Assembly: GCF_028369105.1 (NCBI RefSeq) | Contig: NZ_JAQNDO010000001.1 | Location: forward strand, 3,031,711 to 3,095,710 | DNA length: 64,000 bases | Source: Polyangium mundeleinium | Lineage (GTDB): Bacteria > Myxococcota_A > Polyangia > Polyangiales > Polyangiaceae | Reading direction: 5' to 3' | In this document: positions 16,927 to 27,860 of the stretch, piece after piece | How positions within the stretch are numbered: position 1 is the first letter of the stretch | How the letters are laid out: the number at the start of each line of letters is the position of its first letter | Made by a program: the position numbers and the translations under genes | The notes under the pieces: model-generated | What the model was told of the DNA's origin: nothing | Seen by the model: only the letters and a program-made list of their open reading frames with translations | Databases searched by the model: none

Positions 16927-18384
16927 TCAGTATTTCAGGAGCATCGAGCTCGTGAACACGTCGTTCGGAAACTGGGGGGCGCGGCCCAGCTCGCGGTTCA
17001 GATTGTACTCGGCCTTCAGGATGAGGTGGGTACCGAGCTCCATCCGCACCCCGGCCGTCGCGCGCAGGACCTGGGACTGGTAGACGAAGCTCGCGCCGCT
17101 CCGATGTACCGCGTCGCGCACATCGACCCGCGCATATGGCGTGAGCCAGTTCAGCAGCCGATAGCCCATCTGGACATAACCTCCGCGGTACCGGAGGCAG
17201 GGGGCGAGGCCACATTTGGTGTCCCCCGGCGCGCTCTTTCCATCGATCACGCCCTGCAGGAACTCGGCCGTCACATCGAAATCGTGCCAATCGAGGTGCA
17301 GGTCCACGCCGACGTGCGTGTGCAGCGCATCCTCGGCGTTTTGCAGGTCCTGCGCGCCGATCGAGCCAGACAGGCCGACCTCGAGCCCCGCGCCGAGCGG
17401 CGCCCGCGAGGAGATACGGCCCGCCACGGTCTTCCAGTCGTTTCGATCGATTTCGCCGTGAAAGGGAAACGCCTCGCTCCCGTGGCTGCCGTTCGTCACG
17501 GCCACGTTCAGGATCATCGCGCCGTCCCAGAATTTCCCGCGCGCCTTGAGCCCGAGCGGCGATCCGCAGGTGTATCGGCAAAGCAAGGACGGCGTCACCG
17601 TGAGCCGGTCGGTCGCCTCGCGGCTGCGGTACTCCCAGCCGAGCACGGAATCGAACTTCCCCGCATAAAGGCTGAGCTCGAAGCGCTCGATCGGGACGAG
17701 GTACTCGGCGTACGCGAGCTTCACGTCGATGAAATCGCCGAGCGCGCGATCTCCCGGCGCCGAGACGTCCCGCCCCCGAGGCGCGAAGTCGATCGACGCC
17801 GTCAGCGTGAGGTCCTCGCGCGGCGCCGCGAAGAGCTGCATGTTCAGCGCGTTCACCGCGAACGACGATTTGCCGCCGCTATCGATCGCGTCGAACGTGA
17901 GCGCCCGCGATTCTCCCGTGTCCGCCGGCTCGCCGCGCGCGTTCACCATCGTCGAGAGCGGGTCGCCATAAAAGACCCACGACGCCGGGATGTCGCCCTC
18001 GTACTCCGGGAAATACCGGTATCCCCGGTCGCTCCGTATGCCCGCGCCCGTCCCCGTCGCCCGGAAAAAACCGAAGTCGAGGTAGCCCCCGAGCCGGCTC
18101 GCGATCGGCAGAAGCTTTGCGATCTGCTGATCGAAGAAGCTCGCGTCGTCCTCGAGCTTTGCGACCTTCTCGCGCGTCGCTTCGTTCTGCTTTGCCGCGC
18201 GCTCGAGCTCCGCCACGCGCGCGCGCATGCGGCGGTTCTCCTCTTCGAGCGCGTCGAGCCGCTCCATCGCGGTTCGCTCACGTGCCTCCGGCGCGCCCTT
18301 TCCCTCCCCGTCCGCGGCCTGCGTCGTACGAGGCACGATTCCGACGATGGACAGGAAGAGCACGATCCCGAGCGGCTTCCGCAT
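16927..18384 (-). CDS. Outer-membrane porin-like protein with N-terminal coiled coil
   Basis: Protein of 485 residues: signal peptide (cleavage near TTQAAD), a coiled coil of about 60 residues (MERLDALEEENRRMRARVAE onward), then a long beta-strand domain with alternating aromatic residues, ending in Tyr (TSSMLLKY), the usual outer-membrane insertion signal. This is the layout of phosphate-selective-porin and outer-membrane cytochrome-conduit barrels; the coiled coil may touch peptidoglycan or a periplasmic partner. A Cys pair (LLCRYTC) and another (KCGLAPC) could form extracellular disulfides. It is the first gene of the leftward operon followed by copper protein and cytochrome, so a conduit or substrate channel for electron transfer is plausible but unproven. 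Confidence 0.82.
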   Translation of the reverse strand: MRKPLGIVLFLSIVGIVPRTTQAADGEGKGAPEARERTAMERLDALEEENRRMRARVAELERAAKQNEATREKVAKLEDDASFFDQQIAKLLPIASRLGGYLDFGFFRATGTGAGIRSDRGYRYFPEYEGDIPASWVFYGDPLSTMVNARGEPADTGESRALTFDAIDSGGKSSFAVNALNMQLFAAPREDLTLTASIDFAPRGRDVSAPGDRALGDFIDVKLAYAEYLVPIERFELSLYAGKFDSVLGWEYRSREATDRLTVTPSLLCRYTCGSPLGLKARGKFWDGAMILNVAVTNGSHGSEAFPFHGEIDRNDWKTVAGRISSRAPLGAGLEVGLSGSIGAQDLQNAEDALHTHVGVDLHLDWHDFDVTAEFLQGVIDGKSAPGDTKCGLAPCLRYRGGYVQMGYRLLNWLTPYARVDVRDAVHRSGASFVYQSQVLRATAGVRMELGTHLILKAEYNLNRELGRAPQFPNDVFTSSMLLKY

Positions 18385-18542
18385 GTCCTCTGCTCCGACG
18401 CGACCCTACAGGGACCGAACGGCCCCGTCGAGCGTTGATTGCGCTCCCGCTTCGCTCTTTGCTTCGGTATGATGCCTCCCGTCCAGGGGGCGCATTTGTT
18501 GTCCAAACCCGTGAGCGATCCTGCCGTGCGGCGAGAGGCGTT

Positions 18543-20039
18543 TTGAGCCCGGCTGCGCTTCCCAGCGAGCTCCTCGGCCGTTTCCGCGGCGTGGCGCTCG
18601 AACGGCTCGACCGCGTCGAGGGCGATTGGGGCAGCTTCATGCACGGCGAGGGCGGGCCCGAGGTCGCCGCCGCGATGCAGCAGGAGCTGCACACGCTCAA
18701 GGGCGAAGCCCGGATGATGCACTTTGGCGGGCTCGCCACGCTTTGCCACGCGCTCGAAGGCCTCGTCGCAGCCGTGGCGCGGCGCGGCCGGCGCGTGCCC
18801 GAGGAGGTCGACCTCGTCGTGACCATGGCCATCCGGTTCGCGGTCGTGATGCTCCGCCGCAAAGACGCGGCCCCGAGCGCCGGGATGGATGTCGAGGGGT
18901 TCGTCCACCAGATCGAGGAGGTCCTCGCCGACGTCTCGGCCGACGAGCCCGAATACCCCCCGCCCGTGCCCGAGCCCCGCAGCGCCGTCGTCGACCTCCC
19001 CGATCGCGTATCGATGGCCACGCAGCGGCGCCTCGCGGCCCTCGCCGTGCGCGTTTTTCTGGAGCACGTCGCGGCGGGGCGCGCGCGTGGGCGCCTCGGC
19101 GACGTCGTCCGCGCGCTCTCCGCGGAGGTCACCTCCCTCTCGGCCGTCACCCTCGCGCCGCGCCTCGCGCCGCACGAGGAGGCGGCGCGCCTCCTCGCGG
19201 AGAGCCTCGGCAAGGAGGTCCGTGTCGCCTTCGATGTGGAGGACGTGCGCGTGCGCGCCGAGGTCGCCGAGTCGGTCGAAGTCGTCCTCCTGCACGCGCT
19301 CCGCAACGCGGTGGATCATGGCATCGAGCGGCCCGAGGCGCGCCGGGCCGCGGGCAAAACGCCCGAGGCGTCGATTTGCGTCGCGGCGCGGCAGAAGGGC
19401 GGCGAGATCGAGATCTCGGTCGAGGACGACGGCGCGGGCGTGAACCTCGAAGCGGTGCGGGTGCGCGCGATCGACCTCGGCATCTCCACGCCGGAGATCG
19501 CCCTGTGCGCGCAGGATGACGAGCTCACGGAGCTGCTCTTTCGCCCCGGCCTGTCCACGCGGACCGAGGTCACGGACGTCTCGGGCCGCGGCATCGGCCT
19601 CGACGCGGCGCGGGCTGCCATCCAGCGGGTCGGCGGCTGTATCTCCATCACCACGCGCCGCGGCCAGGGCACGACGCTCCGGCTCCGCGTCCCCCAGGCG
19701 AGCCACGTGCTCCCCGTCATTTGTTTTCCTGCGCGGGGCGCCGACCTCGTCCTTGCGGTGGCGACCGGGCCCGGCGTTCGTGTCTTGCCTGCCGAAGGTG
19801 GGATGCCGGCGCTCGACCCGGTGGAATACTTCGATATGGCGCCGCCGGGCGGCGCGCGGAGCGGCGAGGGCGTGCGGATCGAGGTGCGGCGTGGGGAGGC
19901 TCGCTTCACGCTTCGTGCTGGCGGCGAGCCGTACGCGGCCGTGGCCACGCGCCTCTGCCCCACGGCGGACGATTGCCCTGCCGAGATCGTGACGGTCGAC
20001 GGGGCCGACGTCCTGCTCGTGCGGCCCGAGGTATTCTGA
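18543..20039 (+). CDS. CheA-like histidine kinase (Hpt plus GHKL ATPase)
   Basis: Protein of 498 residues from the TTG start. An N-terminal phosphotransfer domain carries QELHTLKGEARM (His50 as phospho-site). A dimerisation region and a GHKL ATPase follow with an N-box LRNAVDHGIE, DDGAGV and SGRGIGLDAAR. The last 110 residues look like a degenerate CheW-like domain (HVLPVICFPARGADLVLAVA). It has no membrane segment and no P2 domain, and no receptor, CheW or CheY gene is adjacent; the response regulator 150 bases downstream is the obvious partner. TTG 18543 was chosen for the GAGAGG ribosome site just upstream; the frame is open further back. The gene is divergent from the porin operon, so the two share a control region of about 158 bases. 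Confidence 0.85.
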   Translation: MSPAALPSELLGRFRGVALERLDRVEGDWGSFMHGEGGPEVAAAMQQELHTLKGEARMMHFGGLATLCHALEGLVAAVARRGRRVPEEVDLVVTMAIRFAVVMLRRKDAAPSAGMDVEGFVHQIEEVLADVSADEPEYPPPVPEPRSAVVDLPDRVSMATQRRLAALAVRVFLEHVAAGRARGRLGDVVRALSAEVTSLSAVTLAPRLAPHEEAARLLAESLGKEVRVAFDVEDVRVRAEVAESVEVVLLHALRNAVDHGIERPEARRAAGKTPEASICVAARQKGGEIEISVEDDGAGVNLEAVRVRAIDLGISTPEIALCAQDDELTELLFRPGLSTRTEVTDVSGRGIGLDAARAAIQRVGGCISITTRRGQGTTLRLRVPQASHVLPVICFPARGADLVLAVATGPGVRVLPAEGGMPALDPVEYFDMAPPGGARSGEGVRIEVRRGEARFTLRAGGEPYAAVATRLCPTADDCPAEIVTVDGADVLLVRPEVF

Positions 20040-20191
20040 CTCCGTCCATACACCGGTTTTTCCGCCGCGCGCGTGAATCGTGCCCCCGGGTTACGTCCTT
20101 CTTGCCGTGGCAACGGCTCCTCGATACGATGGCGTCAATGGCCCGTGCATGACGCGCGGGAGCCATCACCCTCGGTGAGCGAGAGGCATTC

Positions 20192-20875
20192 ATGAGCGCG
20201 AGCACGACGAAGCGACGGATTCTCGTGGTCGACGACAGCGAGATTTGCCGCGAGCTCGTCAAGTTGCTCCTGCAATCTCGTGGCTTCGAGGTGATCACGC
20301 TCGACTCGCCCTTCGGCTTCGGCGCGGCCGTGGCGCGCGAGCAGCCGGATCTCGTGCTCGTCGACGTCAACATGCCGGCGTTGCACGGGGGCAAGCTGGT
20401 CGAGGTGGCCCTCCAGAAGGGCATCCTCTCGTGCCCCATCGTTTTTCACTCCGACCGGCCGGCGCGGGAGCTCCAGAGCCTCGTTTTGAGCACGGGCGCG
20501 TCGGGGTTCATCCCGAAGACGAACGACGGCGACGAGCTCGCCTCGCGCGTCGAAGAGTATCTGAATGGCACGTGGCAGAAGCGGGACCGCGCTCCGGAGA
20601 GCATCCGGCCGAGCACGGCGCCGCCCGGCCCGCGCACCGACGTCCCGCCGCGCATGACGCGGCCCTCGGAGGTGCCGCCTCTCTCCGGCTCCTCGTCCCA
20701 GTCGTTGCCACCCTTGTCGGCCTCCTCGCTGCCTGTGTCGCGCCCCTCGGACGCCGCGCCTTTGTCGCAGCGCAGCTTCGACGCATCGCCCCTCTCGCAA
20801 CGCTCGCCCGACGCGGCGCCGCACTCGCAGCGGACGGTGACCTCGTCGACCGGCTGGGTGCGCGGAAAATTCTAG
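20192..20875 (+). CDS. Response regulator with receiver domain and disordered Ser/Pro tail
   Basis: Protein of 227 residues. The receiver domain (8-125) has the full acidic pocket: Asp14/Asp15, phospho-acceptor Asp58 (LVDVNMPALHGG), Ser87 (FHSDRP) and Lys109 (FIPKT). The remaining 100 residues are low-complexity Ser/Pro/Gln/Arg with three copies of a PLSQRSxDA-like unit, and there is no DNA-binding or enzymatic domain. It may act like CheY by protein contact, with the tail as a docking region. It lies 152 bases after the CheA-like kinase on the same strand and is its likely phospho-target. ATG 20192 directly precedes the receiver fold. Confidence 0.87.
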   Translation: MSASTTKRRILVVDDSEICRELVKLLLQSRGFEVITLDSPFGFGAAVAREQPDLVLVDVNMPALHGGKLVEVALQKGILSCPIVFHSDRPARELQSLVLSTGASGFIPKTNDGDELASRVEEYLNGTWQKRDRAPESIRPSTAPPGPRTDVPPRMTRPSEVPPLSGSSSQSLPPLSASSLPVSRPSDAAPLSQRSFDASPLSQRSPDAAPHSQRTVTSSTGWVRGKF

Positions 20876-20903
20876 AATCGGCGGGATCCGCGGGCTCAGC
20901 AGC

Positions 20904-21305
20904 CTACGGCATGTTGCAGGTCGTGTTCACGTAGGTCCGCCAGACCCCTTGGGCGGTTCCGATGGGCGTGCCGCGCGAGCTCGTCAGCCGCTCGTTGCGC
21001 CGGATGAGCCGGGCGCAGCCGTGGTTCTGGAATCGGCGGAGATACTGGGCCGCCGCGTTTTTGCACTCCACGACGTCTTGCCACGAGCACGTCCGCTCCG
21101 GCTCCGGGATCGGGATGAAATCGCCGCTCGCCGACCGCCGGTAGCCCCAAGGCATGGGCGTATACCCCTGCGCGATGTCCTCACACGCCTGTTTCGCGGC
21201 GTCCCAGCCCATCCGGAATGGATTCGAGGTGCAGGCGGCGTCGGCGGCCGCGCTCGTGAAGAGGCCCGCGATCAGCAATGCGGCGGCGGTCCATTTGATG
21301 TTCAT
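20904..21305 (-). CDS. Small secreted Cys-containing protein
   Basis: Protein of 133 residues with a clean Sec signal peptide (MNIKWTAAALLIAGLFTSAA, cleavage at ADA|AC). The mature part is about 110 residues with six Cys, an even number that could make three disulfides. I do not recognise the family. The frame continues upstream, but ATG 21305 gives the signal peptide and has GGGGGAG about eight bases ahead. It is convergent with the response regulator and shares no clear operon with the phosphodiesterase gene, whose stop lies 96 bases upstream of it. Confidence 0.72.
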   Translation of the reverse strand: MNIKWTAAALLIAGLFTSAAADAACTSNPFRMGWDAAKQACEDIAQGYTPMPWGYRRSASGDFIPIPEPERTCSWQDVVECKNAAAQYLRRFQNHGCARLIRRNERLTSSRGTPIGTAQGVWRTYVNTTCNMP

Positions 21306-21401
21306 GGTGACTCCCCCCGAGGGGATGCCCGGATCGACCGTTATGGCCGAGCAGGCAACCCCGTCTGCAAGGGGACATGGAGCCCGTCCGTCCGCCGTCA
21401 A

Positions 21402-22184
21402 TCACCCGCCCACGCGACCGAGCACCCGCGCGCCGAGCTCTGGATAGTCCGTCATGATCCCATCAACGCCCATCGCGACGAGCGCGCGCATCTCGGCCTC
21501 GTCGTTGATCACCCACGCGTGCACCTCCAGCCCGCACGCGTGCGCGACCTCCACGAAATACGGCGTCACGATGGGGATCCCCGACAGGCTCGTCGGCACC
21601 TGCAAGGCAAACCCCCGCGCCACGTAGCCCGGGTTTCCCCCATTGCAGAGAAACTCCAGCGACTCGGGCAAGCTCATCCCCGTCAGCACCGCCGGGATCC
21701 GCTGCCGGATCTTCTCCATGAGCGAGCCCGTCTCCGCCGTCAGCAGCACCCGCTCCCGCCCGTCGTGCCGATCGAGCACCCATTTCACCGCGGTGACGAG
21801 CGCCGCGTCGTCGACCTTCAGCTCGATGTTCAGCGGCACGCCCGGGAGCGACGTGAGCACCTCGGCGAGCGTCGGGATCCGGATGCCGCGGCCTCGAAAG
21901 GGATGCGCGCCATCCGGATCCGTGAACGTGTATCCCGCGTCGAGCTCGCGAATCTCGGCGAAACGTCGTTTCGAGGCCGGCCCCGCGCCGTCCGTCGTGC
22001 GCGACACGTCCTCGTCGTGCAGGACGATCACCTCCTCGTCGGCCGTGAGGTGGACGTCGAGCTCCAGGCGGTCCGCCCCCGCCGCGAGCGCGGCGGCGAA
22101 GGCGGGCAGCGTGTTCTCGGGCGCCGCGGCCGAGGCGCCGCGGTGCGCGAACAGGCGGGGGCGGGGGCCGTCCTTGTAATGCAT
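21402..22184 (-). CDS. Glycerophosphodiester phosphodiesterase
   Basis: Enzyme of 260 residues with a TIM-barrel GDPD domain over its full length. It hydrolyses glycerophosphodiesters to glycerol-3-phosphate and an alcohol. Catalytic residues are visible: His14-Arg15 in FAHRGASAAAPENT, Glu40 and Asp42 in LELDVHL (metal ligands) and His55 in LHDEDVSRTTDG. There is no signal peptide, so it should be cytosolic, like UgpQ. It begins five bases after the lysyl-oxidase lipoprotein gene and is presumably co-transcribed, though no functional link is evident. Confidence 0.93.
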   Translation of the reverse strand: MHYKDGPRPRLFAHRGASAAAPENTLPAFAAALAAGADRLELDVHLTADEEVIVLHDEDVSRTTDGAGPASKRRFAEIRELDAGYTFTDPDGAHPFRGRGIRIPTLAEVLTSLPGVPLNIELKVDDAALVTAVKWVLDRHDGRERVLLTAETGSLMEKIRQRIPAVLTGMSLPESLEFLCNGGNPGYVARGFALQVPTSLSGIPIVTPYFVEVAHACGLEVHAWVINDEAEMRALVAMGVDGIMTDYPELGARVLGRVGG

Positions 22185-22189
22185 GGCGA

Positions 22190-24205
22190 TTACTGTTTCG
22201 GGATCGTCACCGGCACCGTGGCCGTGTTGTTGTCGAGGCTGACCTCCTCGAACTCGCGGCTCGGGTTCAGCTTCACCTGGATGAAGTACTCACCCTCCGG
22301 CACACCCGTGATGTCGAGCCACTGGCAATCGAGCGTGTTTCCATAAAGATCCGACCACCCGCGCTGGATGCCTTGATCCTCGCACGTGTAGATCTTGTTG
22401 CAGCCCACGTTCGGGCCGAGGGCGATCTGCTGCGTGTCCTCCATGCAATACGCCTGCTTGCGCCCGGTCACGATCTCCTTGCCGTCCTTGTCGAGCAGCG
22501 CGTACGTCGCGAACCCGTTGAAGTGGTAATGGCCGTGGCAGGGCGAGAAGAGGAACAGATCCGGCCGCTCCGACGGCGGCGGCACCGTGAGCGTCGCCAT
22601 GCCCTGGTTCTTCGCCTCCACGCTGAAGCGGAGCAGCTTCCGCAGGCCCGTCCCGCCCACGCATTCCTCGATGAACGCGCACGAGTTCGGGCTCACGTCG
22701 AGCGTGTCGAAGAGGATCTCCTCGGCGAGCCGCTTCTCGTCGATCACGAGGTCCGCCATCGGCTCGTTCGCCGCGTGGCAGCCGCAGTCCGTCCCGCAGA
22801 ACTCGCCCGCGCCGCAGGGCGGATCGCACACCGGCGTCTCGTTGTTGCAATCCGCGAAGACCTGGCATTTCGACGTCGCCGGCACGCAGAGCGAGCCCTC
22901 GGCGCACGAGCCGCACGTCCCGCCGCAGCCGTCGTCGCCGCATTGCTTGTCCGCGCAGTCCGGCACGCACGGGTCGGGCCGACAGCGCCCCTCGGCCGAG
23001 CAGGCGAAGCCCGCGTCGCATGTCCCGCAGTCGCCGCCGCAGCCGTCGTCCGTGCCGCAATACAGGCCGTCGCAATGCGGGACGCAGCCGTTCGCCGTGA
23101 ACTTCACCTGCAGGTCGAACGCGCCGTACTGGGAGGCGTCGAACCCGTCGACGATGAGGTAATACGTCCCCGGATCGAGCGCCGCGTCCACGCGTGAGCC
23201 GTAATCGCCGGGCGGCGAGGCGTCGTCGCTGCAACCCACGGTCGCGGCGGGTTTGTCGTCCAGGCATTCGTTTTCGGGTGTCGCTGGGTTTTCCTTCCGG
23301 ATGTGCAGCACCGTGTCGTAGCCCGAGACGCGCGCCTCGATGCCCATCTTCTCGGTCAACTCGAACTTGTAGACGGCCTCCACCGCCGTGCTCGTCGAGT
23401 TGCACGTCGGCACGACCTCGTGCAGGCCGTTCGTCGTGTCTCCCGTGATCGGGTGGACCCCGAGCAGTGCCGTGCCCGCCGGGAGCAGATCGAGCGGGGC
23501 CGCGCAGGATCCGGCCTGGTTCGCGGGTTTGCACACGTTCGTCGCGTTCGCGCACGCCTCGCCCGCGGGACAGCTCCCGCAGCTCCCGCCGCAGCCGTTG
23601 TCGCCACACACCTTGCCCGTGCAGTCCGGCGTGCAATCCGAAGTGCAGGACTGGCAGTTCGGCCCGAGCGTGTGGTTGCAGGTGTCCGTCGCCTCGTCGC
23701 ACGTGTCCGTCGTGCATTCGGCGCCGTCGTCACACGGGTTCGGCCCGGTCACACACTGCCCCGCGACGAGCCGATCCGCGCCGTTGCAGTAGACGCCGTC
23801 GCTACACGTGAGCTCGGTCGCGGGCGAGGCGATCGAGCCGAACTTCCCCCCCTCGTACCGCGCGTCGAAGTTCAGCTTGAAGAGCCCCGTGCGCACGGGC
23901 GCGGTCAACTTGCCCTGGAACGTGCCGGTGCCGCCCGGATCCACCTCGCCTGCGAGCGCGAGCGACGCGCTCGTGAAGCCCTGCCCGTCCGGCAGCACGA
24001 GCGTGACCTCGCCGGGCACCCACGTCGCCTGCCCGCTATTTCGTGCGTCGACCTTGACGTTGACCACGGTGCCGGGCTTGACGCGCGCGTCGATCGTGAC
24101 GACCGCGTCCGCGATCCCGAACTCGGAGACGTCGTCCGAGCAGCCGGGAACGAGCACGTGAAGGGCCGGGAGAAAGCAGAGCGGGATGAGCCGTCGATAT
24201 CGCAT
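22190..24205 (-). CDS. Lysyl-oxidase-domain lipoprotein with Cys-rich repeats
   Basis: Lipoprotein of 671 residues (lipobox ending at Cys22). Next come a CARDB-like beta domain (about 35-130), a Cys-rich region with three units of the form CxPxCxxxxCGxxGCGGxCGxC interleaved with a pre-peptidase-like beta domain (about 235-370), and a C-terminal lysyl oxidase domain. That domain keeps the copper-binding CHGHYH (His557, 559, 561) and, aligned to human LOX, the Lys (Lys583 in GRKQAYCMED) and Tyr (Tyr621 in DLYGNTLDCQW) that form the lysine-tyrosyl-quinone cofactor. By family it oxidises lysine side chains to aldehydes, here on the cell surface. It is first in a two-gene unit with the phosphodiesterase. 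Confidence 0.9.
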   Translation of the reverse strand: MRYRRLIPLCFLPALHVLVPGCSDDVSEFGIADAVVTIDARVKPGTVVNVKVDARNSGQATWVPGEVTLVLPDGQGFTSASLALAGEVDPGGTGTFQGKLTAPVRTGLFKLNFDARYEGGKFGSIASPATELTCSDGVYCNGADRLVAGQCVTGPNPCDDGAECTTDTCDEATDTCNHTLGPNCQSCTSDCTPDCTGKVCGDNGCGGSCGSCPAGEACANATNVCKPANQAGSCAAPLDLLPAGTALLGVHPITGDTTNGLHEVVPTCNSTSTAVEAVYKFELTEKMGIEARVSGYDTVLHIRKENPATPENECLDDKPAATVGCSDDASPPGDYGSRVDAALDPGTYYLIVDGFDASQYGAFDLQVKFTANGCVPHCDGLYCGTDDGCGGDCGTCDAGFACSAEGRCRPDPCVPDCADKQCGDDGCGGTCGSCAEGSLCVPATSKCQVFADCNNETPVCDPPCGAGEFCGTDCGCHAANEPMADLVIDEKRLAEEILFDTLDVSPNSCAFIEECVGGTGLRKLLRFSVEAKNQGMATLTVPPPSERPDLFLFSPCHGHYHFNGFATYALLDKDGKEIVTGRKQAYCMEDTQQIALGPNVGCNKIYTCEDQGIQRGWSDLYGNTLDCQWLDITGVPEGEYFIQVKLNPSREFEEVSLDNNTATVPVTIPKQ

Positions 24206-24337
24206 GCGAAGCCTCGCCGTTGGGGTCCGGAAGGGGCCGCGCGCGCGGCCGTCGGAGCTCGCATGATAAGCGGACCCGCGTCGCGAGCCACGCGCGAAAT
24301 GCGGGGGGCGCGGGGATCGTCCCCGGCAGCCCCAGCG

Positions 24338-24823
24338 TCAGCCCCCGGCGCGCTCGGGGTTCTGCGCCATGTAGTCGGCGAGCCCCTTCCGCGCCTTTTT
24401 GCGCACCGCGTTCTGGAAGAATGGCGTCCAGCCGAGCACGAGCCCGGGGAGCCCGAGCGCCATGCGGGTCCAGCGCCCGAGGTCGAATCGATCCGTGTGG
24501 CGGACGATCTTGCCGTCGCGGAACTCGAACGAGGCGTCGATCACGTTGTGCACCTGCCGGCCCGTCGCCGAGAACGAATACCGGGCCTCCCAGTGCGCGC
24601 TGCCCGTGGAATCATCGGCGTGCACGTCGCTGAATTCGAGCGTGAGGTCTTTCCCTCGCTCGCAGAGCATGCGCCACATCCCGCGCGCCTCGGCTGCGCT
24701 CAGACCCACGAAGACCGAGTCCGAGAACACGACGTCGGGGTGATAACAGGCGATCATGCCCTCGGCGTCGCGTTTCTGGAACGCCCGATAAAATTGTTCG
24801 ATCAAGGCTTGATTGGGGTGCAT
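24338..24823 (-). CDS. NTF2-like / SnoaL-like protein
   Basis: Single-domain protein of 161 residues with the cone-shaped NTF2-like fold signature: an N-terminal helix (ALIEQFYRAFQKRDAEGMIA), CYHPDVVFSDSVF, and later strands ending in VRHTDRFDLGRWTRMAL. The family covers ketosteroid-isomerase-like enzymes and polyketide cyclases but also many non-catalytic proteins; no substrate can be read off. The C-terminus is an extra amphipathic helix (FFQNAVRKKARKGLADYM). It is transcribed on its own, divergent from the thiamine riboswitch and 132 bases upstream of the lysyl oxidase gene start. Confidence 0.85.
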   Translation of the reverse strand: MHPNQALIEQFYRAFQKRDAEGMIACYHPDVVFSDSVFVGLSAAEARGMWRMLCERGKDLTLEFSDVHADDSTGSAHWEARYSFSATGRQVHNVIDASFEFRDGKIVRHTDRFDLGRWTRMALGLPGLVLGWTPFFQNAVRKKARKGLADYMAQNPERAGG

Positions 24824-24945
24824 AGCGGCCGGGCGAGCGGACCACGGGCCGGCCGGGACGTCAAGGCGCTGCGCCGCGCCGAACCCCGCGCGTGTCGTTC
24901 CTCCGTTGACGCCGGGCCCGGGTTCGACCAGACCGACACCTCGAC

Positions 24946-26920
<1,975 letters not shown>

Positions 26921-26948
26921 GGTTCGAATGGGGAGGTGAGGGGGGTGG

Positions 26949-27698
26949 TCAAGGCCCGACGCCCCCCGCAGCGCTCTCCTTGGCCGCCTTCTTCACCGGG
27001 GTCGCTTGCCACGTCGTGAGCGGGCGCAGGAGCGCGTCCGCGAGCTCCTTCGTCGCCGGCTTCTTCCGCTGCACGGAGCCCAGCACGGCGGCCACGTAAT
27101 GCCGCAGTGAATCCGTGAGAGCGTCGAGCCGCGGGCGTACGGCCGCGCGCTCCTCCGCGGGCACGGAATGGACCATGCCCAGCGCCTTCCCATAGTGCTC
27201 GTGCACCTCGCGCAGGTGGTAGAGCAGCGGGGCGAGGCCGATCTGCGCGAGCTTCGGCTCGAGGTTCTCCCGCGCGATCGTCTTCAGCTTCGTGTCGACG
27301 ACCCCATACTCGTCCCGCGGCCGCATGTTGATGAAGCCGAGGCCCTCCTCGACGCCGAGGTGCGCGCCGAGCTCCGCGGCGACGTCCCCGAGCTCGAACT
27401 GGCCACGCACCCGCGACCATCCTGCGAGGATCAGGATCAGCGCCGCGATGGCATTGTCCTCCAGCTTGTCGAGGGCCCGAATCTCGCCCGTCGGCGCCTC
27501 CGGACCGAGGACGTCTTGCAACGTCACGCGATCCGATTTCACGTCACCGAGGGCCTCGGTCACCGCCTCCGGCAAGGCGCGCGCATTGCCGTTTTCATCG
27601 AGCGTCGCGGCTTCGATCTGCTGCGCGAGGACGACGGCCTGGTTCGCGTCGAGGCGCGGCAGGGCGATCACCGAAGTTGATTCGAGCGTTCGTGTCAT
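26949..27698 (-). CDS. Hypothetical protein, mostly helical
   Basis: Protein of 249 residues without signal peptide, membrane segment or Cys cluster. It is largely helical with a hydrophobic stretch DNAIAALILILAGW near residue 87 and a segment ITRENLEP-like (TIARENLEPKLAQIGLAPL) further on. I do not recognise the family. The frame is open upstream to a possible Met at 27773; ATG 27698 (MTRTLEST) is chosen because the extension is basic and poor in secondary structure, but there is no good ribosome site at either. It converges on thiC, 28 bases away, and is divergent from the toxin-like lipoprotein gene. Confidence 0.6.
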   Translation of the reverse strand: MTRTLESTSVIALPRLDANQAVVLAQQIEAATLDENGNARALPEAVTEALGDVKSDRVTLQDVLGPEAPTGEIRALDKLEDNAIAALILILAGWSRVRGQFELGDVAAELGAHLGVEEGLGFINMRPRDEYGVVDTKLKTIARENLEPKLAQIGLAPLLYHLREVHEHYGKALGMVHSVPAEERAAVRPRLDALTDSLRHYVAAVLGSVQRKKPATKELADALLRPLTTWQATPVKKAAKESAAGGVGP

Positions 27699-27860
27699 GG
27701 GGTTGGACGCTACCATCCGTCCGCGCGGCACGTCTAGACCGTTTTTGCGTCCCTGCTTCCATGGCGTCCCCACGCCGCCTTACCGTCCGCCATGGCTCCG
27801 GGTGGGCTGCCCCGCTGATGGAGGCGAGGGCTGCGCCATTCCCGGGCGGGAGGAAGGTCC

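Noticed and set aside
16226-17581. Extension of the cytochrome frame upstream through the copper-protein and porin genes
   Set aside because: This is a shadow frame of two well-supported genes and contains no haem motif.
18435-18473. TTGATT and TATGAT as a promoter of the CheA-like gene
   Set aside because: The spacing between the two hexamers is 27 bases, too long for a sigma-70 promoter.
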